In this document: positions 1 to 9,861 of the stretch, piece by piece | Numbering within the stretch: the stretch's first letter is position 1 | How the letters are laid out: each line of letters opens with the position of its first letter | NCBI GenBank assembly: GCA_002341815.1 | Contig: DDOT01000073.1 | Coordinates: 12,127-32,171 of the forward strand | Source of the DNA: Thiobacillus sp. UBA2487 | GTDB taxonomy: Bacteria; Pseudomonadota; Gammaproteobacteria; Burkholderiales; Sulfuriferulaceae | Direction: 5' to 3' | Length of the DNA: 20,045 nt | The notes under the pieces: generated by a model | What the model was told of the DNA's origin: nothing | Seen by the model: only the letters and a program-made list of their open reading frames with translations | The model's database searches: none | Translations under genes and position numbers: made by a program

Positions 1-35
1 AAGCTGTGCGAGTTCGAGTCTCGCCGTCGGCACCA
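1..35 (+). tRNA. 3' end of a tRNA, probably tRNA-Leu (truncated by window start)
   Basis: The first 35 bases fold as the 3' part of a tRNA. There is a 5-bp T stem (GCGAG 8-12 with CTCGC 20-24) closing a 7-base loop TTCGAGT (13-19). A 7-base acceptor strand CGTCGGC (25-31), discriminator A (32) and an encoded CCA (33-35) follow. The anticodon lies outside the window, so identity cannot be read. Leucine is inferred from the A discriminator and from the common betaproteobacterial arrangement of a tRNA-Leu gene just upstream of nuoA. The tRNA may share a transcript with nuoA. Confidence 0.85.
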
Positions 36-275
36 AAATAAATATTCAGGCAAAATGTTGCTGGTTGCAAAACACGCTTGCGGTTAGGCGTTTGCCCGTT
101 GGCTGTGGGTGTGTCGCGGTAATACATCTGGCTGGAGCAACACTGAGATGATAATTCCGAGCCTGTTTCAGGCAAGTGTTGTGTTGTTGGTCGATCTTGC
201 GCGTGGATATCCGCCGGTAATGGGGGATATGTCGCGGCAACATCGTTACGGTGCCGTTGCTTTGGAGGGTAAAAG
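36..275 (+). other. Leader between the tRNA and nuoA; no clear promoter
   Basis: This 240-bp stretch holds no convincing gene. A perfect short dyad GCCTG-TTT-CAGGC lies at 161-173 and is not followed by a T run, so it is not a standard terminator. A GATAAT box at 150-155 could be a -10 element, but no good -35 sits 16-18 bp upstream. An imperfect direct repeat (TGTCGCGG followed by T/C, AA, then T/C) starts at 112 and again at 230. A strong ribosome binding site, GGAGGG at 264-269, ends the region six bases before the nuoA ATG. The operon promoter could lie here or upstream of the tRNA. Confidence 0.5.
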
Positions 276-632
276 ATGTTGAACAACTATTTACCAGTGC
301 TGATATTTGTGCTGGTTGGGCTCGCTGTGGGCGTTGTGCCGATGCTGGCGGGATGGTTGCTGGCGCCCAATCGACCTGACAGCGCAAAACTTTCGCCTTA
401 TGAATGTGGCTTTGAAGCATTTGAAGACGCTCGTATGAAGTTTGATGTCCGGTATTATCTGGTTGCCATTCTGTTCATTCTTTTCGATCTCGAAATTGCA
501 TTTTTGTTCCCCTGGGCAATTGTGCTGAATGAAATTGGTCTGTTCGGCTATCTCGCCATGCTGGTTTTTCTTGGCATTTTGGTGGTCGGTTTTGTCTACG
601 AATGGATGAAAGGTGCGCTGGAATGGGAATAG
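276..632 (+). CDS. nuoA: NADH-quinone oxidoreductase subunit A
   Basis: This 118-residue inner-membrane subunit of complex I sits at the joint between the membrane arm and the quinone-reducing arm. Three membrane segments are visible (about 5-30, 60-80 and 88-110). The loop signature YECGFE (residues 42-47, with the conserved C44) and the second-helix motif [11 protein letters not shown] with acidic D71 and E73 are characteristic of NuoA/ND3. The length matches the family. The ATG at 276 is preceded by GGAGGG with six-base spacing. It is the first gene of the operon, and its end overlaps the nuoB start by 10 bp, consistent with translational coupling. Confidence 0.97.
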   Translation: MLNNYLPVLIFVLVGLAVGVVPMLAGWLLAPNRPDSAKLSPYECGFEAFEDARMKFDVRYYLVAILFILFDLEIAFLFPWAIVLNEIGLFGYLAMLVFLGILVVGFVYEWMKGALEWE

Positions 633-1099
633 ACGGTGTACTAGAAAAAGGCTTTGTCACAACGTCGGCCGACAAGTTGATTAACTGGATGCGGACGGGT
701 TCGTTGTGGCCCATGACCTTTGGCTTGGCGTGCTGTGCAGTGGAAATGATGCAAGCTGGTGCATCCCGGTATGATCTGGATCGCTTTGGGGTGGTATTTC
801 GTCCGAGCCCGCGCCAGTCCGATGTGATGATCGTTGCCGGTACGCTCTGCAACAAAATGGCACCGGCGCTGCGCAAGGTGTATGACCAAATGGCTGAGCC
901 ACGTTGGGTGATCTCCATGGGGTCGTGCGCAAATGGCGGGGGGGATTACCATTATTCTTATTCGGTTGTTCGTGGATGTGACCGCATTGTGCCGGTCGAT
1001 ATCTATGTTCCGGGTTGTCCGCCTACGGCAGAGGCTTTGCTGTACGGCATCATCCAGTTACAGAACAAGATCAAGCGCACCAATACGATTGCTCGCTAA
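623..1099 (+). CDS. nuoB: NADH-quinone oxidoreductase subunit B (N2 cluster protein)
   Basis: This 158-residue peripheral subunit carries the terminal 4Fe-4S cluster N2, which passes electrons to ubiquinone at the interface with NuoD and NuoH. The cluster ligands are present: adjacent C37 and C38 in [11 protein letters not shown]102 in MGSCANGGG and C132 in [11 protein letters not shown]. The start at ATG 623 gives the family N-terminus [11 protein letters not shown]. An in-frame ATG at 602 would add seven residues inside nuoA and is less likely. One oddity is that the stretch after C102 reads [10 protein letters not shown], where relatives of this type usually have GGGYYHYSYS, so D108 replaces a tyrosine. 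The GAT codon follows a run of G (938-944). Everything else looks intact. Confidence 0.96.
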   Translation: MGIDGVLEKGFVTTSADKLINWMRTGSLWPMTFGLACCAVEMMQAGASRYDLDRFGVVFRPSPRQSDVMIVAGTLCNKMAPALRKVYDQMAEPRWVISMGSCANGGGDYHYSYSVVRGCDRIVPVDIYVPGCPPTAEALLYGIIQLQNKIKRTNTIAR

Positions 1100-1120
1100 A
1101 CATAGGGGTCTGTTGCAATC

Positions 1121-1717
1121 ATGAATCCTAATCTGGAAAGTTTGTCGGTTTCGCTGCTGGCTGCACTGGGAGGCAAGATCGTTCGTCAAGTGGTAGCCCT
1201 GGATGAATTGACGATTGACGTTTCTGCATCAGACTTGCGTGATGCCATGCTTGCCGTACGCGATAATCCTGGATTGCGTTTTGAGCAATTAATCGATTTG
1301 TGCGGTATTGATTACCTGACATACGCGGAAGGAACGCATCAGGGTCCGCGCTTCGCTGTTGTTTATCATTTGCTGTCCGTGACCAAGAATCGTCGCTTGC
1401 GCGTGCGTGTTTTTGCGGATTCAAATGAGTTTCCGGTAGTGTCCAGTGTGGTGGATATCTGGCCGTCCGCAACATGGTTTGAACGTGAAACATTTGATTT
1501 GTTTGGTATTATGTTTGACGGTCATCCTGATTTGCGTCGTATCTTGACGGATTATGGCTTTGTTGGACATCCATTCCGCAAGGATTTTCCTGTGTCAGGG
1601 CATGTTGAAATGCGATACGATCCGGATCAGCGCCGCGTCATTTATCAGACTGTCACCGTTGAGCCGCGCGAAATTACACCACGGATTGTGCGTGAATCGA
1701 ACTACGGAGAAGTGTAA
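1121..1717 (+). CDS. nuoC: NADH-quinone oxidoreductase subunit C
   Basis: This 198-residue peripheral subunit of the connecting arm packs against NuoD and carries no redox centre. The family signature is clear near residues 120-160: a [26 protein letters not shown] block followed by ILTDYGF and GHPFRKDFP. That block is the 30-kDa subunit hallmark. The first 120 residues fit the usual N-terminal domain ([16 protein letters not shown]). It is a separate gene, not the nuoCD fusion of enteric bacteria. A modest ribosome binding site, AGGGGT, lies at 1104-1109. The stop is followed two bases later by the nuoD ATG. Confidence 0.97.
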   Translation: MNPNLESLSVSLLAALGGKIVRQVVALDELTIDVSASDLRDAMLAVRDNPGLRFEQLIDLCGIDYLTYAEGTHQGPRFAVVYHLLSVTKNRRLRVRVFADSNEFPVVSSVVDIWPSATWFERETFDLFGIMFDGHPDLRRILTDYGFVGHPFRKDFPVSGHVEMRYDPDQRRVIYQTVTVEPREITPRIVRESNYGEV

Positions 1718-1719
1718 CC

Positions 1720-2973
1720 ATGGCTGAGATTCGTAACTACACGATGAACTTCGGGCCCCAGCACCCAGCCGCGCACGGTGTGTTGCGCCTGGTGCTTGAG
1801 CTGGATGGCGAAGTCATTGAGCGGGCAGATCCGCATATCGGTTTATTGCATCGTGGTACGGAAAAATTGGCGGAGCACAAGACGTTTATACAGGCATTGC
1901 CGTACATGGATCGGCTGGATTATGTGTCCATGATGTCAAATGAGCACGCCTATGTGATGGCTGTCGAGAAGTTGCTGGGCATCGCTGTTCCTGTGCGCGC
2001 GCAGTACATTCGCGTCATGTTTGATGAGATCACCCGTATTTTGAATCACTTGCTGTGGCTCGGAGCGCATGCGCTGGATATTGGGGCGATGACGGTGTTT
2101 CTGTACGCATTTCGTGAGAGGGAAGATCTCATGGATTGTTATGAGGCGGTTTCAGGGGCTCGTCTGCACGCGGCGTATTACCGCCCGGGTGGTGTGTATC
2201 GCGATTTGCCGGATACTATGCCACAGTACCGCGCGTCAAGGGTGCATGATGGTGACGACATTCGGTTGATGAACGCAAATCGTCAAGGTTCTCTGCTTGA
2301 TTTTATTGATGATTTTACGCGCCGTTTTGATACCTATGTGGATGAGTATGAAACCCTGTTGACCGACAACCGGATTTGGAAGCAACGCACGGTGGGGATC
2401 GGTGTGGTATCGCCTGAACGGGCGTTGGCGCTGGGTTTCACCGGGCCGATGCTGCGGGGTTCCGGCATCGCTTGGGATCTGCGTAAGAAACAGCCGTATG
2501 AGGTGTATGATCAGGTAGATTTTGATATACCGGTTGGTGTAAACGGTGATTGTTATGATCGTTATCTGGTTCGAATCGAAGAAATGCGACAATCCAACCG
2601 GATCATCAAGCAGTGTGTTGCCTGGTTGCGGGTTAATCAGGGGCCGGTGATTACTGATAATCACAAGGTGGCGCCGCCTGACCGGGTAAACATGAAACAG
2701 AATATGGAAGAGTTGATCCACCATTTCAAGCTGTTTACCGAAGGGATGCATGTGCCGGAGGGAGAAGCTTACGCCGCTGTGGAGCATCCCAAAGGGGAGT
2801 TCGGCATTTATCTGGTGTCTGATGGTGCCAACAAACCCTACCGAATGAAAATACGTGCCCCAGGATATGCACATTTGGCCGCGTTGGACGAAATGTCTCG
2901 CGGACACATGATTGCTGATGTGGTGGCGATTATTGGAACGCAGGATATTGTGTTCGGAGAAATTGATCGCTAG
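1720..2973 (+). CDS. nuoD: NADH-quinone oxidoreductase subunit D
   Basis: This 417-residue 49-kDa-type subunit forms most of the quinone-binding pocket together with NuoB and is related to the large subunit of NiFe hydrogenases. The N-terminal motif [15 protein letters not shown] (10-24) and the motif [12 protein letters not shown] (41-52) are diagnostic. H19 and Y68 (in [15 protein letters not shown]) align with the histidine and tyrosine that ligate the quinone head group in Thermus and mitochondrial complex I. The protein ends [18 protein letters not shown], the usual C-terminus, so the gene is full length. The GGAGAAG within the end of nuoC provides the ribosome binding site. Confidence 0.98.
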   Translation: MAEIRNYTMNFGPQHPAAHGVLRLVLELDGEVIERADPHIGLLHRGTEKLAEHKTFIQALPYMDRLDYVSMMSNEHAYVMAVEKLLGIAVPVRAQYIRVMFDEITRILNHLLWLGAHALDIGAMTVFLYAFREREDLMDCYEAVSGARLHAAYYRPGGVYRDLPDTMPQYRASRVHDGDDIRLMNANRQGSLLDFIDDFTRRFDTYVDEYETLLTDNRIWKQRTVGIGVVSPERALALGFTGPMLRGSGIAWDLRKKQPYEVYDQVDFDIPVGVNGDCYDRYLVRIEEMRQSNRIIKQCVAWLRVNQGPVITDNHKVAPPDRVNMKQNMEELIHHFKLFTEGMHVPEGEAYAAVEHPKGEFGIYLVSDGANKPYRMKIRAPGYAHLAALDEMSRGHMIADVVAIIGTQDIVFGEIDR

Positions 2974-3054
2974 TCAGCTCAGGCGCCAAGAGCCGTCAGG
3001 TGGTTGCCTCGTCAGGCAAGTGAGCATTGCTGCAGTTTTGGATGGAGAGAGTTG

Positions 3055-3537
3055 ATGTTAAGTCCGGCGTCACTAGAACAAATTGATCGGGAAATTGCCA
3101 AGTATCCGGCCAATCAACGCCAATCAGCCGTGATGTCGGCGCTGCGTATTGCCCAGGTTGAAAAGGGCTGGCTTGACAATGCGGTCATTGACTACATTGC
3201 GCAATACTTGGGTATGCCGAGCATTGCAGTGTATGAAGTGGCTACTTTTTATAATATGTACGATACCAAGCCGGTGGGAAAGCACAAAATAACCTTGTGC
3301 ACCAATATTTCCTGCATGCTGATGGGTGCGCCGGACATGGCTGACCATTTGCGTGAGCGGCTTGGCGTGGAATTTGGTGAAACAACACCGGATGGCGTTT
3401 TTACCTTGAAAGAGGGTGAGTGCATGGGGGCTTGCGGAGATGCACCCGTGTGTCTGGTGAATAACCACCGTATGGAAAGCTTCCTCACGACGGAGAAAGC
3501 TGACGCCCTGCTGGATGAGCTGAAGTCGGAAAAATAA
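3055..3537 (+). CDS. nuoE: NADH-quinone oxidoreductase subunit E (2Fe-2S, N1a)
   Basis: This 160-residue 24-kDa-type subunit of the NADH dehydrogenase module has a thioredoxin-like fold binding the 2Fe-2S cluster N1a. The ligands are C82 and C87 (CTNISC, C-x4-C) and C123 and C127 (CMGAC, C-x3-C). The motif EVATFYNMY (61-69) is typical. The start at ATG 3055 has GGAGA six bases upstream (3044-3048). An upstream in-frame extension to 3004 would add a Cys-rich stretch not found in the family and lacks a good ribosome binding site. The 81 bp between nuoD and this start hold nothing else I recognise. Confidence 0.96.
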   Translation: MLSPASLEQIDREIAKYPANQRQSAVMSALRIAQVEKGWLDNAVIDYIAQYLGMPSIAVYEVATFYNMYDTKPVGKHKITLCTNISCMLMGAPDMADHLRERLGVEFGETTPDGVFTLKEGECMGACGDAPVCLVNNHRMESFLTTEKADALLDELKSEK

Positions 3538-3547
3538 GGAAGCACGA

Positions 3548-4822
3548 ATGGTCATCGTTGGTGGTGAAGTCATATTCAATACAGTTCATCTTCCTGATTC
3601 CTGGAAGCTGGAAACGTATGTGGCAAACGGCGGTTATGAGGCCCTGCGCAAGATCTTGACCGAACAGGTGTCTGCGGAGTCGATTATAGCCGAAGTCAAA
3701 AAATCTGCGCTGCGCGGTCGCGGGGGTGCCGGTTTTCCGACCGGGCTTAAATGGAGCTTTATGCCGCGTCATTATCAAGGTGAAAAATACCTGGTTTGCA
3801 ATACCGACGAAGGTGAGCCTGGTACTTTCAAGGACCGCGATATCCTTCTGTTGAATCCGCATGCGCTGATCGAAGGTATGGCTATCGCCGCGTATACCAT
3901 GGGCGTGCAAAAGGGCTACAACTATATTCATGGTGAAATCTGGCAAGCCTACGAACGTTTTGAAGAGGCATTGGCAGAGGCACGTGCCGCCGGATTTTTG
4001 GGCAACCAGATCATGGGCACCGATTTCAGCTTCGATTTGTTTGCGCATCACGGGTATGGCGCGTATATCTGCGGGGAAGAAACCGCTTTGCTGGAATCCA
4101 TCGAAGGCAAGAAAGGGCAGCCACGTTTCAAGCCGCCTTTCCCTGCCAGCTTCGGGTTGTACGGCAAGCCTACCACTATCAATAATACGGAAACCTTTGC
4201 GAGTATCCCGTTCATCATACGGGAGGGTGGGCAGACGTTTCTGGAGCTTGGCAAACCCAATAATGGCGGAACCAAGATTTTCTCGGTGTCAGGGCATGTT
4301 AACCGCCCCGGCAACTATGAAATCCGTATGGGAACACCGTTTGCCGAATTGCTGGAAATGGCAGGCGGTATCAAGGGCGGTCGTCCGTTTAAAGCGTGCA
4401 TTCCTGGCGGATCATCCACCCCGGTGGTGCCGGCTGAATTGATGATGAATTGCACGATGGACTACGACTCAATTGCCAAAGCCGGCTCTGCGTTAGGTGC
4501 GGGATCGGTCATTATCATGGATGATACCGTGTGTATGGTGAAGGCGCTGGAGCGGCTTTCCTATTTTTACTACGAAGAATCGTGTGGCCAGTGCACACCG
4601 TGTCGGGAAGGTACGGGTTGGTTGTATCGAGTCGTGCATCGCATCGAGCATGGCCAGGGCCGGATGGAAGACTTGGCATTGCTGGATGATGTCGCACATA
4701 ACATCAGCGGTCGGACCATTTGCGCGCTAGGTGATGCTGCCGCTGCGCCGGTTCAGGCCATGATCAAGCATTATCGCCATGAGTTCGAGTATCACATCGA
4801 ACATGGCAAGTGCATGGTATAG
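3548..4822 (+). CDS. nuoF: NADH-quinone oxidoreductase subunit F (NADH and FMN site)
   Basis: This 424-residue 51-kDa-type subunit oxidises NADH through FMN and passes electrons to 4Fe-4S cluster N3. The glycine-rich nucleotide motif [14 protein letters not shown] (56-69) and the FMN/NADH region [14 protein letters not shown] (84-97) and [18 protein letters not shown] (173-190) are intact. The SLBB-like middle section follows (about 240-330). The N3 ligands are C346, C349 and C352 ([12 protein letters not shown]) and C392 (GRTICALGD). The ribosome binding site AAGGA lies at the end of nuoE, 10 bp upstream. The length is normal. Confidence 0.98.
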   Translation: MVIVGGEVIFNTVHLPDSWKLETYVANGGYEALRKILTEQVSAESIIAEVKKSALRGRGGAGFPTGLKWSFMPRHYQGEKYLVCNTDEGEPGTFKDRDILLLNPHALIEGMAIAAYTMGVQKGYNYIHGEIWQAYERFEEALAEARAAGFLGNQIMGTDFSFDLFAHHGYGAYICGEETALLESIEGKKGQPRFKPPFPASFGLYGKPTTINNTETFASIPFIIREGGQTFLELGKPNNGGTKIFSVSGHVNRPGNYEIRMGTPFAELLEMAGGIKGGRPFKACIPGGSSTPVVPAELMMNCTMDYDSIAKAGSALGAGSVIIMDDTVCMVKALERLSYFYYEESCGQCTPCREGTGWLYRVVHRIEHGQGRMEDLALLDDVAHNISGRTICALGDAAAAPVQAMIKHYRHEFEYHIEHGKCMV

Positions 4823-4835
4823 GTGAGTGATGAAT

Positions 4836-7181
4836 ATGCTGGAAATTGAAATCGACGGCAAGAAAATAACAACGGCAGCCGGTGGAACCATCATGGATGC
4901 GGCTGCTCAGGCAGGCGTGTATATTCCCCATTTTTGTTATCACAAAAAACTGTCTATTGCTGCTAACTGTCGCATGTGTTTGGTGCAGGTTGAAAAAGCC
5001 GCCAAACCGTTACCGGCTTGTGCAACACCCGTTACCGATGGCATGAAAGTCATGACGCGCTCGGATTACGCCATCAAAGCGCAAAAAGGCGTGATGGAAT
5101 TCTTGCTGATCAATCATCCGTTGGATTGCCCGATTTGTGACCAAGGTGGCGAATGCACCTTGCAGGACCTGGCCGTTGGTTACGGCGGTGTACAGTCGCG
5201 TTATCAGGAAGCAAAGCGGGTGGTGAACGAGAAAGATTTGGGCCCGCTGGTCGCCACAGACATGACGCGTTGTATTCATTGCACTCGCTGTGTGCGCTTT
5301 GGTCAGGAAATTGCTGGTGTGATGGAGATGGGGCAAATCGGGCGTGGCGAGCATTCAGAGATCATGCCATTCATTGACAAAACCATTGATTCTGAATTGT
5401 CTGGCAATATCATTGATTTGTGTCCGGTCGGGGCGCTGACCAGCAAACCGTTCCGTTATTCGGCGCGGAGTTGGGAGCTTTCGCGGCGCCGGTCAGTTAG
5501 TCCGCATGACAGTTTGGGTAGTCATCTGGCTGTTCAGGTCAAGAATGATCGTGTCATGCGCGTTCTGCCGCTGGACAACGAAGCGATAAACGAATGCTGG
5601 TTATCGGATCGTGATCGTTTTTCCTATGAAGGACTGAATGCACCGGAACGGTTAACGACCCCTATGCTCAAGCAAGGCGGTCAGTGGCATGAGGTGAGTT
5701 GGCAAGCTGCGCTGGAGTATGTGGCAAATGGATTGCGAGATATCGTCGCATCCCATGGCGCAGACGCAATTGGCGCGCTGGCAAGTCCGCAACAGACCTT
5801 GGAAGAATTGTATTTGCTGCAAAAACTGGTGCGTGGTTTGGGCAGCCAGAATATTGATAGTCGTCCACGCCATGCTGATTTCAGGATGGATGCGGCGCGA
5901 CAAGGCGCGCCTTGGCTGGGTATGCCAATTGCCGGTTTGAATCAATTACAGCGTGTGTTGTTGATTGGCACACGCCTGCGTCAGGACCACCCGTTAATTG
6001 CACATCGACTGCGTGTCGCCGTGCGTCACGGGGCACAGTGCAGTGTCATCAACCCGGTGGATGATGACCTGCTGGCGCCGGTCGCACATAAGATCATTGT
6101 TCCACCGCACGAGATGGTTCGCTCATTGGCCGAGGTTGTGGTGGCTGCCTCACGTTTGTCTGGTAAGGCTCTGCCTGAAGAGGTATCCGGTGCTTTGGCA
6201 CAAATCCAGGTTCATGATGAAGCGGAAGCGGTGGCAACCAGTTTGCTGGATGGCGAACGTTGCGCGATATTACTGGGTAATCTGGCGCTTCAACATGAGG
6301 AATGGGCCGATTTGCAACTGCTGGCACAAACGTTGGCAGATTTAACAGGTGCTGTGTTCGGTGTGTTCGGTAATGCAGCAAACAGCACCGGTGCTGCTGT
6401 GGCAGATGCACTGCCCGCGTCTGGTGGACGCGACGCACGTCGCATGTTTGCAGAACCGCGCAAGGCGTACTTGCTAATGGGTTTGGAGTCCGGCCTCGAT
6501 TACAATGATCCCGCACTGATGAATGCAGCGCTTGCTCAGGCCGGTATGTCCATCTGCATGACTACGTTCAAACCGGTGGATCTGACGGGTTTCGATGTGT
6601 TGCTGCCGATCGCACCGTTCAGTGAGACCGGTGGGACATTTGTTAATGCGGAAGGTACCGCGCAATCATTCAATGGCGCTGTGCGACCACTGGGTGAAAC
6701 ACGTCCGGGCTGGAAGGTCCTGCGTGTGCTGGGTTCGATGTTGGGCTTGTCTGGTTTTGCTTATGATACGGTTGAAGCGGTACGCAAGGATGTATTGCCT
6801 GATGGCAAGTTGGCACCTGCTGTGTGCAACAACCGTTTGTCGGGATACCGGATGCAAGCGATGCAAGCGATTGCCGACCCATTGAGTCGCGTCGGTGATG
6901 TGCCGGCATGGCAGGTCGATGCAATCGTACGACACGCCCCATCACTGCACCGTACGCGAACCGCCCAAGCGATAACGGCGGGTATGCATCCGGCTACCAT
7001 TACCAAATTAGGGTTGTCGGCAGGGCAGTCAGTCAAAATCAAGCAGGAAACGGCCGAGGTGGTTTTGGAATTAGTGGCGGATGACCGGTTGGCACAAGGG
7101 TGTGTCAGGGTGCCGGCAGGTGTTCAGGAAACGGCTGCGCTGGGCGCGATGATGGGCAAACTGACGGTGGAGCGTGCATAA
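4836..7181 (+). CDS. nuoG: NADH-quinone oxidoreductase subunit G
   Basis: This 781-residue 75-kDa-type subunit of the NADH module carries three Fe-S clusters. N1b is bound by C34, C45, C48 and C62. N5 is bound by H94, C98, C101 and C107 in the [14 protein letters not shown] motif. N4 is bound by C146, C149, C152 and C196 (CIHCTRC and CPVGAL). The CxxCxxxC of the extra N7 cluster seen in E. coli and Thermus is absent, as in mitochondria. The remainder (about 210-781) is a molybdopterin-oxidoreductase-like domain that has lost its cofactor. In-frame starts exist at GTG 4827, ATG 4830 and ATG 4836. I chose 4836 because AGGTGA (4821-4826) is then nine bases away and the protein begins MLEIEIDGK as usual. 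Confidence 0.96.
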   Translation: MLEIEIDGKKITTAAGGTIMDAAAQAGVYIPHFCYHKKLSIAANCRMCLVQVEKAAKPLPACATPVTDGMKVMTRSDYAIKAQKGVMEFLLINHPLDCPICDQGGECTLQDLAVGYGGVQSRYQEAKRVVNEKDLGPLVATDMTRCIHCTRCVRFGQEIAGVMEMGQIGRGEHSEIMPFIDKTIDSELSGNIIDLCPVGALTSKPFRYSARSWELSRRRSVSPHDSLGSHLAVQVKNDRVMRVLPLDNEAINECWLSDRDRFSYEGLNAPERLTTPMLKQGGQWHEVSWQAALEYVANGLRDIVASHGADAIGALASPQQTLEELYLLQKLVRGLGSQNIDSRPRHADFRMDAARQGAPWLGMPIAGLNQLQRVLLIGTRLRQDHPLIAHRLRVAVRHGAQCSVINPVDDDLLAPVAHKIIVPPHEMVRSLAEVVVAASRLSGKALPEEVSGALAQIQVHDEAEAVATSLLDGERCAILLGNLALQHEEWADLQLLAQTLADLTGAVFGVFGNAANSTGAAVADALPASGGRDARRMFAEPRKAYLLMGLESGLDYNDPALMNAALAQAGMSICMTTFKPVDLTGFDVLLPIAPFSETGGTFVNAEGTAQSFNGAVRPLGETRPGWKVLRVLGSMLGLSGFAYDTVEAVRKDVLPDGKLAPAVCNNRLSGYRMQAMQAIADPLSRVGDVPAWQVDAIVRHAPSLHRTRTAQAITAGMHPATITKLGLSAGQSVKIKQETAEVVLELVADDRLAQGCVRVPAGVQETAALGAMMGKLTVERA

Positions 7182-7182
7182 C

Positions 7183-8211
7183 ATGGCATATTTACAAAGT
7201 CTGTCGGGCATGTATTGGCCATTGGTTTGGTCTTTGGCGGGCATCATTGCGATCGTGCTGCCGCTGATGATAGGGGTTGCCTACTTAACCTATGCCGAGC
7301 GTAAAGTTATTGGCTATATGCAGGTGCGTATCGGTCCCAATCGGGTGGGTTACAAAGGCTTGCTGCAACCCATCGCAGATGCAGTAAAACTGCTGATGAA
7401 AGAAATTGTGATTCCGACAGGCGCCAATAAATTCCTGTTTGTTTTGGCGCCAGTCTTGACCATTGCACCAGCATTGGCTGCATGGGCGGTCATTCCGTTC
7501 TCGCCGCAACTGGTGTTGGCCAATGTCGACGCTGGCTTGCTGTACATTATGGCCATCACCTCCATGGGGGTGTACGGAGTGATAATAGCAGGGTGGGCGT
7601 CAAACTCTAAATATGCATTCTTGGGCAGTTTGCGATCCGCAGCACAGATTGTCTCCTATGAAATAGCGATGGGGTTTGCGCTGGTTGGGGTTTTGATGGC
7701 ATCACACAGCCTTAATCTTGTGGATATTGTGAATGGTCAGCATGGCGGTATTTTCAACTGGTATTGGTTGCCGCTGTTTCCCATGTTCGTGGTTTATCTG
7801 ATTGCGGGGGTGGCTGAAACCAACCGTGCACCATTTGACGTGGCCGAAGGCGAATCAGAAATTGTGGCCGGCTTTCACGTAGAGTATTCGGGTATGGCAT
7901 TTGCCGTGTTCTTCCTGGCAGAATACGCCAACATGATTTTGATATCGGCGCTGACCGCCATCATGTTTCTGGGAGGTTGGAATCCGCTATTTGACGTGGC
8001 ACCACTCAACTGGATACCAGGCTTTGTCTGGTTGATGCTTAAGATTGGTTTCGTACTCTTCCTGTTCTTGTGGTTTCGTGCCACATTCCCACGGTACCGG
8101 TATGACCAGATTATGCGCTTGGGATGGAAAGTGTTCATACCAGTGACCTTGGTTTGGGTGGTGGTGGTTGGCGCAGTCATGCAAACACCGCTGGCCTTTC
8201 TCGTGCATTGA
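7183..8211 (+). CDS. nuoH: NADH-quinone oxidoreductase subunit H
   Basis: This 342-residue ND1-type membrane subunit has about eight helices. It lines the quinone entry channel and links quinone chemistry to the proton pumps. Diagnostic motifs are [20 protein letters not shown] near residue 40-60 and [27 protein letters not shown] near 210-235, which contains the conserved loop acids. ATG 7183 is chosen because GGTGGAG (7167-7172) lies ten bases upstream. A GTG at 7174, overlapping nuoG, would sit on top of that site. The start falls one base after the nuoG stop, so the two are probably translationally coupled. Confidence 0.97.
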   Translation: MAYLQSLSGMYWPLVWSLAGIIAIVLPLMIGVAYLTYAERKVIGYMQVRIGPNRVGYKGLLQPIADAVKLLMKEIVIPTGANKFLFVLAPVLTIAPALAAWAVIPFSPQLVLANVDAGLLYIMAITSMGVYGVIIAGWASNSKYAFLGSLRSAAQIVSYEIAMGFALVGVLMASHSLNLVDIVNGQHGGIFNWYWLPLFPMFVVYLIAGVAETNRAPFDVAEGESEIVAGFHVEYSGMAFAVFFLAEYANMILISALTAIMFLGGWNPLFDVAPLNWIPGFVWLMLKIGFVLFLFLWFRATFPRYRYDQIMRLGWKVFIPVTLVWVVVVGAVMQTPLAFLVH

Positions 8212-8236
8212 TGAAAGCAGCGGTTAAGGTGAAATT

Positions 8237-8725
8237 ATGAAAGCGATCAAACAGTTTTTTTCGAGCCTGTTGCTGACGGAGTTGCTGCGCGGAATGGCGC
8301 TTACCGGCCGGCATTTGTTTGCGCGTAAAATTACCGTGCAATATCCGGAAGAAAAAACACCGATGTCTTCCCGTTTTCGTGGATTGCATGCATTACGGCG
8401 TTATCCGAATGGTGAGGAACGTTGTATTGCCTGTAAATTGTGCGAAGCGGTATGTCCGGCGATGGCCATTACCATTGAGTCGGAACAACGGGATGACGGT
8501 ACGCGACGCACGACACGCTATGATATCGATCTGACGAAATGCATTTTTTGCGGATTTTGTGAAGAGTCGTGTCCGGTCGATTCCATTGTGGAAACCCATA
8601 TCATGGAATACCACGGCGAAAAACGGGGTGATCTGTACTACACCAAAGAAAAACTGCTGGCGGTTGGCGACCAGTACGAGGCCGACATTGCCGCTGCCCG
8701 TGCAGCGGATGCCAAGTATCGATAA
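8237..8725 (+). CDS. nuoI: NADH-quinone oxidoreductase subunit I (two 4Fe-4S clusters)
   Basis: This 162-residue TYKY-type ferredoxin-like subunit carries clusters N6a and N6b, relaying electrons from NuoG to NuoB. The ligand motifs are [12 protein letters not shown] (C63, C66, C69 and C73) and [12 protein letters not shown] (C102, C105, C108 and C112). The amphipathic N-terminus (about 1-30) anchors it on the membrane arm. The C-terminal tail [17 protein letters not shown] is typical of proteobacterial NuoI. The ribosome binding site AAGGTGA (8225-8231) is well placed for ATG 8237. Confidence 0.98.
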   Translation: MKAIKQFFSSLLLTELLRGMALTGRHLFARKITVQYPEEKTPMSSRFRGLHALRRYPNGEERCIACKLCEAVCPAMAITIESEQRDDGTRRTTRYDIDLTKCIFCGFCEESCPVDSIVETHIMEYHGEKRGDLYYTKEKLLAVGDQYEADIAAARAADAKYR

Positions 8726-8742
8726 CGGAACAGGTGGGCGGG

Positions 8743-9360
8743 ATGGATTTTTTGACTGGGGTGTTTTATTTTTTCAGCGCGATCCTGTTGTTTTCGGGAT
8801 TCCGGGTGATTACGACGCGTAATCCGGTACATGCAGCCTTGTTTCTGGTGTTGGCTTTTTTTAGCGCCAGTGGTATCTGGCTCACCTTGGAAGCGGAATT
8901 TCTCGCCATTTCATTGGTGCTGGTGTATGTCGGCGCCGTAATGGTGTTGTTCCTGTTTGTGGTGATGATGCTGGACATTAATATCGATCGCTTGCGCGAG
9001 GGATTCTGGAGTTATATGCCACTGGCCAGCTTTGTCGCCACCATGCTGGTAATCGAAATGTCTATTGTCGTCGGATCCCGTTCATTTGGTCTGAATGTCG
9101 TGCCCGCACCCGTCCCTCACCCGGCAGGCTACAGCAATACACGTGAATTGGGTCGTCTGTTGTATACCGACTACGTGTATCCGTTTGAATTGGCGGCAGT
9201 TATACTGCTGGTGGCGATTGTTGCCGCCATAGCGCTAACCATGCGCCGCCGGAAAAATACGCGCTACCAGAACCCTGCTCAACAAGTGAAGGTTAAGCGC
9301 AATCAGCGTGTCAGACTGGTTTCGATGCCGGCCGATCAGCCTTCATCAACCAAATCCTAA
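8743..9360 (+). CDS. nuoJ: NADH-quinone oxidoreductase subunit J
   Basis: This 205-residue ND6-type membrane subunit has five predicted helices. The third helix region ([22 protein letters not shown]) contains the conserved tyrosine/glycine stretch that forms the pi-bulge helix, which rearranges during turnover. After the last helix (about 148-168) there is a basic, soluble tail rich in Arg and Lys that is poorly conserved in the family. ATG 8743 has AGGTGG (8732-8737) five bases upstream. A GTG at 8734 in the same frame would overlap that site and is disfavoured. The next gene begins about 20 bp after the stop. Confidence 0.96.
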   Translation: MDFLTGVFYFFSAILLFSGFRVITTRNPVHAALFLVLAFFSASGIWLTLEAEFLAISLVLVYVGAVMVLFLFVVMMLDINIDRLREGFWSYMPLASFVATMLVIEMSIVVGSRSFGLNVVPAPVPHPAGYSNTRELGRLLYTDYVYPFELAAVILLVAIVAAIALTMRRRKNTRYQNPAQQVKVKRNQRVRLVSMPADQPSSTKS

Positions 9361-9383
9361 ACAAAAATAACGGGAGAACAATG

Positions 9384-9689
9384 ATGCTGTCTCTTTCACA
9401 TTATTTAATACTGGGGGCGCTGTTGTTTGCGCTCAGTGTGCTGGGGATCTTTCTCAATCGAAAGAACCTGATTATCCTGCTGATGGCGATTGAACTGATG
9501 TTGCTGGCCGTCAACATGAACTTCATTGCGTTCTCGCACTATTTAGGTGATGTATCGGGGCAGATTTTTGTGTTTTTCATTTTGACGGTCGCTGCAGCCG
9601 AGTCTGCCATCGGCTTGGCCATACTGGTGGTGCTGTTCCGAAATTTACGCACCATCCATGTGGATGATATAGATCAATTGAAGGGCTGA
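9384..9689 (+). CDS. nuoK: NADH-quinone oxidoreductase subunit K
   Basis: This 101-residue ND4L-type membrane subunit has three helices. The two intramembrane glutamates needed for proton transfer are present: E37 in [12 protein letters not shown] and E73 in [12 protein letters not shown]. These match the E. coli pair one residue earlier. Two adjacent ATG codons (9381, 9384) could start it. I chose the second because GGGAG (9372-9376) is then seven bases away and the protein begins [11 protein letters not shown], the common form. The stop at 9687-9689 is followed by the unusual spacer before nuoL. Confidence 0.97.
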   Translation: MLSLSHYLILGALLFALSVLGIFLNRKNLIILLMAIELMLLAVNMNFIAFSHYLGDVSGQIFVFFILTVAAAESAIGLAILVVLFRNLRTIHVDDIDQLKG

Positions 9690-9693
9690 ACGA

Positions 9694-9861
9694 ATGTTAC
9701 TTTTACCTGCCTTTCTTATGCGGTGTCGTGTTTGGCTTGTATCTGCGGGTGCAACCCAATGCAGCATCAGGATTAACCGGCGCTTCAAAAACAGATCGTT
9801 CGCGTTAGTCGCGCGATGTGCCGAATTGTTTGGGCTACGCAGCAACGGAATGCAACCATGA
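9694..9861 (+). CDS. Possible 55-residue ORF in the nuoK-nuoL spacer (doubtful)
   Basis: An ATG at 9694 opens 55 codons that end in a TGA overlapping the nuoL ATG (ATGA, 9858-9861), the classic layout of a translationally coupled gene. GAAGGG (9680-9685) lies eight bases upstream as a ribosome binding site. The product starts hydrophobic (MLLLPAFLM) and turns basic and Cys/Arg-rich. I do not recognise it, and it uses AGG, AGA and CGG codons. The frame beginning at 9689 looks more protein-like: it reads YFYLPFLCGVVFGLYLR, then a polar tail, and stops at TAG 9806-9808, but it has no start codon. Removing one T after the ATG would join that ATG to it as a 37-residue single-helix peptide. It is either a real coupled ORF, a frameshifted remnant, or non-coding. 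Confidence 0.3.
   Translation: MLLLPAFLMRCRVWLVSAGATQCSIRINRRFKNRSFALVARCAELFGLRSNGMQP

Noticed and set aside
161..173. GCCTG-TTT-CAGGC hairpin as a terminator after the tRNA
   Set aside because: The stem is only five pairs and is followed by AAGTGTTG rather than a T run; an intrinsic terminator is not supported.
2236..2907. Minus-strand 223-codon open frame opposite nuoD
   Set aside because: It is antisense to an intact, highly conserved gene, with no family resemblance and no neighbouring minus-strand genes.
3124..4051. Minus-strand open frames of 150-190 codons opposite nuoE and nuoF
   Set aside because: They mirror strongly conserved nuo genes; their low-complexity, Cys/His/Arg-rich translations are typical antisense artefacts.
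6851..6868. Tandem 9-bp repeat GATGCAAGC x2 inside nuoG
   Set aside because: It encodes MQAMQA in a variable part of the NuoG C-terminal domain and is only two copies; likely chance or a small local duplication.
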